Shown in pieces: positions 56,376 to 64,000 of a DNA stretch of 64,000 nt. The DNA lies in contig JAJOHG010000013.1 of NCBI GenBank assembly GCA_021029095.1, forward strand, positions 310,001 to 374,000. Direction: 5' to 3'. Both the position numbers and the translations under genes were made by a program. Under the pieces are notes generated by a model, which was not told where the DNA came from, did no database searches, and was given only the letters and a program-made list of their open reading frames with translations. Origin of the DNA: Phellopilus nigrolimitatus. Taxonomy: Eukaryota; Basidiomycota; Agaricomycetes; Hymenochaetales; Hymenochaetaceae. The stretch's first letter is position 1. Every line of letters begins with the position of its first letter.

Positions 56376-57804
56376 ATGCAACTTTTTTTCTCTTCCCTTT
56401 CTGCCCTCGTGCTCCTCCATCTCGCCCTCCGAGTCTCTGCCCACGGCTTCCCTACCTCTGTTACGATCGATGGCAAGCAGTACAATGGTGCCAACGGTGC
56501 AGACGCGTCGTCCGACTCACCCATGCGCAAAGTGAGTATCTTGATTCCGGTCCAGATTATATGCAGCCTGACATCCAAGCAGGTCAGTACTGGAGATCCG
56601 GTGACAGATGTGACGTCGAACAACATTATTTGTGGTCAGAATGCTGCGACTGCATCTACTGACGCGACGGCCAAGCCTGGCAGTAAATTGCAGTTTTACT
56701 GGAAGGGCGAGGCTGGTACTAACTGGTTCCACACTACCGGTGTGTATTGTTTCCTTCATGCTTTCTTTACCATCATATATGTGCTGCGCTCATATCTGAG
56801 TGGCATGCACTTCACGCGGTTGCGATGTGTTTTATCTTCATGCACCCCCTATCACTTCGCTCTACTTGCTTCGCGACCAATGTACTAAACTCGCGTATCA
56901 GGTCCGATAATGACATACATGGCGAAGTGTGAGGGCGATTGCACCTCATTCACGCCCTCATCTTCGACGCAATGGTTTAAGATCGACGAGCAAGGCGAGA
57001 AGAACGGCGCGACCGACTCATGGGCGCAAGCGAATCTCCTCTCAGGTGCCCCAGCGAATGTCACCGTGCCTTCAACGCTCGCCGCCGGCAAGTACCTCGT
57101 CCGACATGAGATCATCGCGTTGCAGAACTCGCAGAGCGAGGGTGGTGCGGAGTTCTACCCGAGTTGTCTCCAGCTCACGGTCTCCGGTAACGAGTCTGGC
57201 ACGCCAAACACAACGGTCCAATTCCCTGGCGCGTACACCCAGTCGGACAAGGGCATCCTAGGAAACGTGAGTGTTCTTTTATTGGTTTGCATTTTGCGAG
57301 TATATCAGCTCATTTGCATTTGCATAGTTCTACAACCCAGGAACTGTATACGTTTTCCCCGGCGGTCCTGTCGCCCAGCTCACAGGCGGCGGATCGTCAT
57401 CGGGTTCGGATTCGTCGTCTTCGTCTGCGTCTCCGTCTTCCTCGTCCTCGTCTTCGTCTGCGTCTGCATCTCCGTCTTCCTCGGTCCCCTCGTCGACTGA
57501 GTCCGCTTCAGGAAGCAGTTCCGCGTCGCCGACCGCTTCACCATCCTCCTCACCGTCTGAAACGGCGTCATCATCTTCTGGAACTGAGGAACCTGCGTCC
57601 TCGCCTTCCTCTGCAGCGTCGCCCTCGACCGCCGCGCCGTCGGCGACCTCGTCTTCTTCGGGCCGCTGCAGCAGCTCCAAGAAGCGCAGGCTCAGCCGCC
57701 GCGCCGCCCCCGAGGCAGTTGAATCCGAAGGCAACGCTAGCACGGAGAACTTCCGCGTGGTCAGGCTCCGTCACAACCGCCGCTTCTCGGCTTCGCGACA
57801 CTAA
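56376..57804 (+). CDS. AA9 lytic polysaccharide monooxygenase (formerly GH61)
   Basis: A secreted copper enzyme that cuts cellulose oxidatively. Exons are 56376-56531, 56583-56739, 56902-57266 and 57328-57804, giving 384 residues. The signal peptide ends SAHGF, so cleavage leaves His as residue 1 of the mature protein, the first ligand of the copper histidine brace. The second His is in WFHTTGPIMTYMA, and EIIALQNSQSEGGAEFYPSC contains the axial Tyr and a conserved Gln. After the catalytic domain comes a long Ser/Thr/Pro linker (about 245-330), but instead of CBM1 or a GPI signal the protein ends with a very basic tail (KKRRLSRR) and a further 35 residues. The 162-bp intron 2 is long. The linker frame stays open and in register. 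Confidence 0.92.
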
Positions 57805-58404
57805 GTCATGCACTCGCCCCTTCCTTCCTTTTTCTCTCTTTTTTATTTCCTTTTCTATTTTCTATTTACAACTTTACTGTCCACTCACTCGATGGGGTTG
57901 ATTCCCCTGACGCACACGCACATGCATCTGTTATGATGCCTAGTGCCATGACCATGCATGTGCTCACGACTTGACGTCGCGCTACGACTTGATGTCGCTC
58001 TTTCAAAGTGTATTCATAGTAGTACTTATTTCTTGCGAGGTTACCGTACAAGCTGTATATTACTTACCTCGATATAGTTCACAATTGTATTGTGTGACTC
58101 AAAGAAAAGGACAGTTGGTCAGTGAGCTCGGTGCCGATGATCATGACGTGTCTACGTCTGCAGATCCTGATCCGAACTTCTTGCGGCCAACCTGATTACA
58201 GCTGAAAATATCTCTTGCTACCTCTAAGTACTATACAAGCTCGTAGCTGGACGTTCCTTATTGCACTGACTGCTGGATAACACCGAGTTTTTCTAATAAA
58301 TTTGTTCGAGTCAGAAACGCTGTGACTCGATCTCTGGCTTTTTTTTTTGACTCGACGACTCTGGATCGATACTCCTCGCCAGACTTTCTCTTCGACTAGA
58401 AAAT
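57805..58404. other. Intergenic region
   Basis: About 600 bp between the AA9 stop and the DAHP synthase start, same strand. It begins with a T-rich 3' untranslated stretch. No coding signal is supported. Confidence 0.55.
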
Positions 58405-61013
58405 ATGAGCACAAGTGGTAATTCCTGGACGCCGTCTTCCTGGCGATCCAAGCCTGCCGCCCAAGTGCGTAGCATTTTGCGTATTCCTCAAACTAGCGGT
58501 TCTGATTTGGTTTCGGGATCATGGTAATATATTTGAATGTAGGGTGTCAAATACCCCGATGAGACGCACCTCAAAAGGTCTGTCCATGAATCTATTTCTA
58601 CTTCATGATTAGCTAGGTCTTAAGCCGAATATTGACTAACATTTTTCATCGTAATGCAGAGTCCTAGGGCGCGTCGAGACGCTCCCGCCGCTCGTTTCTC
58701 CTGGCGAAGTCAGTTCGAGCTCTTCTCCGTCGATTATCCAGCAATCTGACACCGAAGTTTCTTCCTCTTTTCTCCAATGAACAATTGCTGTCCTACACGT
58801 GATGTCACGGCGCCTCGGACAGATCGAGCGCCTGCGCTTCCAGCTCGCAGCGGTTCAGAACAACGACGCGTTCCTCTTGCACGCGGGCGACTGTGCGGAG
58901 AGCTTTGATGCATGCACGCATGTATGGAACACTCCCTTTTCCCCGCTCATTCTTTATTGACTGGGATATTGGTTGTTACGTATTATGCATATACCCGTTG
59001 CAGGAGAACATCTCGGCGAAACTTGGCCTCATTCTCTCGTTCTCCCTCATCCTAATTTGGGGTGCGCGGGTGCCAGTCGTACGTGCTTCCATTCTATTTT
59101 TATAGGCATCTGTGAGTATTGTCTGAAGTTGCTTTTTGGCTCCTTTTCCGCGAAGGTTCGGATAGGGAGAATCGCAGGCCAGTACGCTAAGCCGCGAAGC
59201 AGCGGCACAGAGATCGTTGATGGAAAAGAAGTATCAAGCTTCAGGTATGCTGTATAATTTTATAGATACTAGCTGTGAGCTGACCACATAGCTGCCCTTT
59301 TACCAAATTTATAGAGGCGACAACGTGAATAGGTTTGTGGTCATGGCCAATCAATGTCTTATGCTGTTTAAAAATTCGGTGAAACCGCAGTCCTTGATCC
59401 TAATTTCAGGACGCCAGACCCTGAGCGATTGCTAAGGTTAGCGTTTCTCTCTACTCCTTTACTGCTCACCCCCAAGGATCGCTTTTCTGTAGTGCCTACT
59501 TCCACTCGACGGCAACGTTGAACTGCCTGCGCTCGCTTCTGACCTCCGGTTTCGCGTCCTTGCACAATCATCACCCACGAGACTGGTCCCTGTCTCACGT
59601 GCGCTCACCGACACTGAGGTCCTTATGTTTTATTTGCTGGCTTAAGTGTCTTGTTATTCATGTTTCGCATTGCCTGGCAGAACGGAGTTCGAGCGGATAA
59701 CCGAGGGGCTCTCCGACGCATTGGATTTCAGCGCCACAATCGGTGCAAATTCGGGGAGCGAAGCGCTCGGGTTTGAACAAGGCGGTGGGCGCGGAGTCCT
59801 GGGAGAGGTCGACTTCTACACCAGGTAAGCGAAAGATTAAAGGCAATGTATTCTCTAAACCTCGCCACCCTTTTTTCCCCTTCCGCCTGAATCCACGGAG
59901 ACTCACGGGCTTATTTTTCTGCAGTCATGAGGGCCTGATTCTCGGGTACGAAGAGGCGCTCACGCGCTCGCTCCCAGTCCCGTCTTCCCTCCGCTCCGCC
60001 GTGAAGAATGCTAGTGCGGGAGAAGCTCATGGGAACTCCGCTCTGCCGCACGCGTACTACAACACATCTGCGCACTTTATCTGGATTGGTGACCGCACGC
60101 GCCAAATTGACGGTGCACACGTCGAGTACTTCCGCGGTATTCGCAACCCGATCGGGATTAAGGTCGGGCCGTCGATGAAAGGAGAGGAGCTGGTGAGGCT
60201 TCTCGGGAGTGAGTGCATATTACTAGCTGCCTTTGCTGCTCTTCTCCCGTCTCCTGTGGGACTATCAGAAACCTTTGATATTGACGCTAACTCGTGTGTC
60301 CGTTCTGTCGCGCCCAGTTGTCAACCCTGACCGCGAGAGCGGGCGCGTCACGCTCATTACGCGCTACGGCGCGGGGAAGATCGATGACCATCTCGCGGAC
60401 CACATCGCCGCCGTACAGAAGTCCGGTCACCCCGTCGCGTGGATCTGCGATCCCATGCACGGAAAGTGCGTTTATGCTTGCGGCCATCTTTAGTTGCTCG
60501 ACTGACTTGAATGCGCGTCTTTTCGCAGCACGCTGACGTCATCCTCGGGTTTGAAGACGCGGCACTTCGGGACGATCATTAGCGAGCTCACTGCGTGCTT
60601 GCGCATACACACTGCATGCGGCTCGAAGCTCGGCGGCGTCAGCCTAGAGTTCACCGGCGAGTTCAACGACGAGGGCTTCAGCGTAACCGAGTGCCTTGGC
60701 GGGAGCATGGAGCTTTCGGAGGAAGAGTTGGGACTGAGATACCAGGTATGCTTTTTTTTTCTATGTCAATTTATCTTGGGCGTGGTCTCACATGAGCCGG
60801 CAAAGTCTTTCTGTGACCCTCGGCTCAACTTCGAGCAGAGTCTCGGTACGTTCTTCTAGCCTTTCTTTTCTACACTCTCGGAGGATATTTAAATTTTACG
60901 CAGATGTTGCGTTCCTTATCAACAATCACTTCAAGAAACAACGAGCTGGTTCTCAGCCAGGTTCGGGACAAATGGATACTCTCCTTTCTGAACTGGGTGG
61001 ACGTACAAAATGA
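58405..61013 (+). CDS. Class II 3-deoxy-7-phosphoheptulonate (DAHP) synthase
   Basis: First enzyme of the shikimate pathway: it joins phosphoenolpyruvate and erythrose 4-phosphate. 506 residues from 15 exons: 58405-58464, 58543-58577, 58660-58708, 58823-58921, 59004-59078, 59156-59244, 59315-59332, 59410-59436, 59493-59618, 59681-59824, 59925-60208, 60318-60465, 60529-60745, 60806-60845 and 60904-61013. Class II landmarks are [24 protein letters not shown] with the metal-binding Cys, [65 protein letters not shown] and [11 protein letters not shown]. Exons 7 and 8 are 18 and 27 nt. No frame disruption. It supplies chorismate for aromatic amino acids and hence aryl pyruvates, but no physical link to the NRPS-like gene exists. 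Confidence 0.95.
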
Positions 61014-61994
61014 AAGGTCAGGCTTTAAGTACTGTAGTGCAAAAAGGGCAATGGGAAGAAATCACGCCCCTACGTCTGCTTTCCTAATTGGATAGGAGAA
61101 TTCATAACCATTCAAAAATTGTGGCGAACGTGTGTGCAGACAATATGAGTGTAGATATGAATAAGTGTACCCTGCGTTATGAAAGATGAAAACAGTGATT
61201 TTCATGCTACCTGTGTCTAATTTAAATACATTGGGTAGAGATGCTTACACTTGTGGAGAAATGCTGAAAAATAAGGAAGTGGATTCCTGTGCGAAATTTA
61301 CCCTACGTTTTTGCGTTTGGAATATGTAAGTTAGGATGACGTTCAACGCAACAGTGCCAGCAGTGACGGAAGTCGTTCGTATGCATACAAAGTATCCGAG
61401 TCGGACAGTGTGATTTATAACAGTAATAGCTATCCTGAAAGAAGTATCCTCGCAAGACGCAGTCGACGACAGTTTTTCAAGGGCATCGGGGATCTTTCTT
61501 TCTTTCACGAGAACGAAAGGGCTCTGCCAACGAGAAGAAATGATGCTCTATATTGATGACAGCAAGGATAGACGCAAAATTCGTCCATAACCTATCTTTT
61601 ACAAGATGAAATTGTCAGGTTTCGCCACAATACCGAAGTTAATGAGAAGATGCACTGCACGCCGAAAACACAGGAGCAGTACGAGAACAGCCGCAGATCC
61701 GGAGTAGTTCCAGTGATACCTAGGTTATCGTCACAATGTCATAGAAAGCCTAAGCAGATAGCCTCATACAAAACTTGAAGAGCTCTAAGTGACTTGAGGG
61801 CCGGTCTTCGTGACAGTCACTGCTAGTGACCGGCGCGTCCACAAGAGCGCGTCGATCAACTTCGCGTTGACGGCGTAGCTGCAAACCTCGAACGATGGGC
61901 GACACCTTTCTCTTGCACGCTCTACTTTCACCTTGACTAGACTTGGATTAAGCTTCGACGCTATTCTCCAAGCTCGCACAAGACATTGTTGATA
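61014..61994. other. Intergenic region
   Basis: About 980 bp between the DAHP synthase stop and the SNM1/Artemis-like start, same strand. AT-rich, with no exon-like open frame that I recognise on either strand. Confidence 0.55.
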
Positions 61995-64000
61995 ATGTCG
62001 CCAGGAACGCCGTACAATTCCTTCGTCGTCCCTTACCCGATTCGCGTCGACGAATTCTCTGTGCCACGAGATGGCTCACTTGCGCCCGCAGCTTTGCATC
62101 TCCTGACTCACACGCATTCAGACCATATTATTGGCTTGAATGCCAAGTCGTTTGGATCTGTCATCATCTGCTCAGCGGACGCGAAGGCGATGCTCCTAAG
62201 ACACGAAACCTATAAAGCTAGGTATCTGCGAGAAGAATTCTTGTTTGAAAAGAATAGGACGTACTCGCATTTGAAGTCTACTTTGCAGTCGCCTAACGAA
62301 GGGCAAATCGATTACGATCTTATTGTGAGTAGTTTCTCTGATTTTCATTTGCATATCGACTTAACCATGTCTCAGCGCGTTCTACCTCTCGACGAGCCCA
62401 CCCAGATAGAAATATCAAACAATGAATGGGTTACGATAACTCTAATTGATGCCAACCACTGTCCAGGCTCTGTGATGTGAGTTTTCTCAAGAAAAAAAAG
62501 GTTATATAAGCATACAGTCTCTTGACCGTTATCCTAAGGTTTCTAATTGAAGGGACGAAGGGTGCCATCTTGCATACTGGAGACTTCCGTGCGGAGCCCG
62601 TTTTCATAAACTCTATCAAGAAAAATCGGTTTCTTCGGTGCTACCTCACTCCTAACGGCCTCATGCCAGGCGTAAGCATTGCAGGCAGAAGCATGTCTAA
62701 AACACTAGAAGCCATCTATTTAGACACGGCCTCTATGCTTCGTACCTCCACTGTACCTGCAAAGGTCTGTCATGGCCTCGCTCGCGCTCGCACTCGTTCT
62801 GAAAGTAGCCTCTAGGAGTATGCCACGGATGGCCTTATTGAACTTATGTCGGCCTTTCCTTTCCACACCCGCTTTTACATCAATGCTTGGACATGGGGCT
62901 ACGAAGACATTCTTAAGGCAATTTCTCGTTCATTTGCGTCAAAGGTAAGCTCAAGCATCGTTGTTTTTGGCCCACTCCAGATGATGCTTCGGCAGATACA
63001 CGTCGACCGTTACAAACACGAAGTGTACACGAATCTCAGCGACCCAGAGCTTCGTGCATTAGTAACACGTGACTTCAAGTCTACGCGTTTCCACGCTTGC
63101 GAAAGGTTCGATCGGTGCGGCCTTGTTCGATATGACGACCCGGGGGTTGTATACATCAACCCCGTGAACTTAAGTTGTACAAATTGGGAGTTATATCTCG
63201 AGAAGACAAGAGCACAGCTCGGGCGTGGTGACTTGCCAATGCATTTGGTGAGTGCTTCAGAAGCTCGCGTTGGCCCGGGCCTAATTTGCTATTAGCTCGT
63301 TCCTCTTCATCGACATTCATCTTTACCTGAGCTTCAGTCTTTCGTTGGCCTCTTCAAGCCTAAACGACTAGTGCCGAATTTTCTTGAGCCGTGTTTATTT
63401 GGTCTCGATTGGGCTTGCATGCCGTCCATGTTTGGTCCGCTGATGTCGGAAGGTGGTGCTGAGCGCATTAGGAATGAACTTGAAAAAGAGCGTGCATTAG
63501 CTAACGTTTTCAAACTTGACGGTAGCATGCTGATCGAGGACTCCGAGGTGAAAAATCTCGAGGGTGGCGATGGTGTTAAGGAGCTCGATGTTTTGGTGGG
63601 TTTGTGGACAGCGGCTCCCGGTCTCGAGGGCGGGCATCCACAGATCGGAGGCATTGTTCGCCTGATGCAAGCATACCTATCCAAGGGCATTTAGCCTTGG
63701 TGGCACGTGCGTTACGCGATGCGAAAAGCGCACAGGCCGCGAAAGACAGGGACGCGAAGCAGAGGAGTTTGGCGCTGGTGTATGGAGAGGATGATGCTGA
63801 CGACAACGACAGTGCGAGTGAGGACGAAGAACGCGGGAGGATGGCTGACTTGCTCTTTGGAGGGCACTTGAACCTTCAGAATGCGAACGCGTCGCCTATC
63901 TCCTCGCCGATAAGTGCAAATATCGATGTCGCCTTGTCTGAGCCACTTCCAGACTCGCTGCCTATTGGAATTAATCTCAGCGCTGGAAACCACAACCAAG
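61995..64000 (+). CDS. Artemis/SNM1-type DNA repair nuclease, partial at window edge
   Basis: A metallo-beta-lactamase/beta-CASP nuclease for DNA cross-link or end repair in the nucleus. Exons so far: 61995-62324, 62376-62476, 62539-62764, 62816-62944, 62996-63247 and 63296 onward. The metal motif LTHTHSDHIIGL comes early, as in Artemis, followed by ITLIDANHCPGSVMFL, LHTGDFRAEP, EAIYLDTASM, FYINAWTWGYEDIL and the DRMBL-type blocks RFHACERFDRC and LVPLHRHSSLPEL. The frame reaches TAG at 63692, but the next frame continues with HLALVARALRDAK, then VYGEDDADDNDSASEDEERG, to the window end. This points to a one-base loss in the run near 63685 rather than a true stop. The gene continues beyond base 64000. 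Confidence 0.88.

Noticed and set aside
1..64000. tRNA genes, transposons, rRNA and CRISPR arrays
   Set aside because: I looked for B-box-like GGTTCGA words with paired arms, terminal repeats, reverse transcriptase or transposase motifs and spaced repeats, and found none that hold up by eye; a covariance or repeat search was not possible.

Overview
This window is nuclear DNA from a filamentous fungus, almost certainly an agaricomycete basidiomycete. Genes are broken by many short introns (mostly 48-70 bp, GT..AG with a few GC..AG), coding GC is moderate to high, and the gene content is typical of a litter or wood decomposer: glucoamylase, GH74 xyloglucanase, an AA9 lytic polysaccharide monooxygenase, an A-T-TE NRPS-like enzyme and a farnesylated mating pheromone precursor. 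I rebuilt exon models by hand from splice sites, reading phase and remembered family conservation. No alignment or database search was run. Coordinates given for genes are genomic spans from start to stop codon, and introns are listed in the evidence.

Left part (1-15 kb): eIF3 subunit e on the minus strand; a small secreted Kre9/Knh1-like protein (+); an NRPS-like A-T-TE synthetase (-) followed upstream by an MFS transporter (-), a possible two-gene metabolite locus; then an F-box protein (+).

15-29 kb: an AVL9-type DENN protein of late secretion (+), a secreted flavin amine oxidase (-) divergent from a GH15 glucoamylase with CBM20 (+), an arrestin-like protein (+), and a frame-disrupted GT49 glycosyltransferase (+).

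29-46 kb: a 37-residue mating pheromone precursor (-) with its own TATA box, an SDR oxidoreductase (+), a bHLH factor (-) divergent from a Red1/ZFC3H1-like zinc-finger protein (+), the MADS-box factor MCM1 (+), and a 13-exon SAM methyltransferase (-).

46-64 kb: the tRNA-splicing endonuclease subunit SEN15 (+), a GH74 enzyme (+), a HUL5-type HECT ubiquitin ligase (-), an AA9 LPMO (+), a class II DAHP synthase (+) and an Artemis/SNM1-type nuclease (+) that runs off the right edge.

Most of these genes are independent housekeeping or regulatory genes. The links I can see are four secreted enzymes for plant polymers or amines scattered singly, the NRPS-like/MFS pair, and two divergent promoters. 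Three features run across the window: very small exons (10-18 nt) that are needed to restore conserved motifs, four likely GC-AG introns, and several single-base frame disruptions in otherwise well conserved genes. The disruptions are either assembly errors or real lesions. No tRNA, rRNA, transposon or CRISPR array was recognised.
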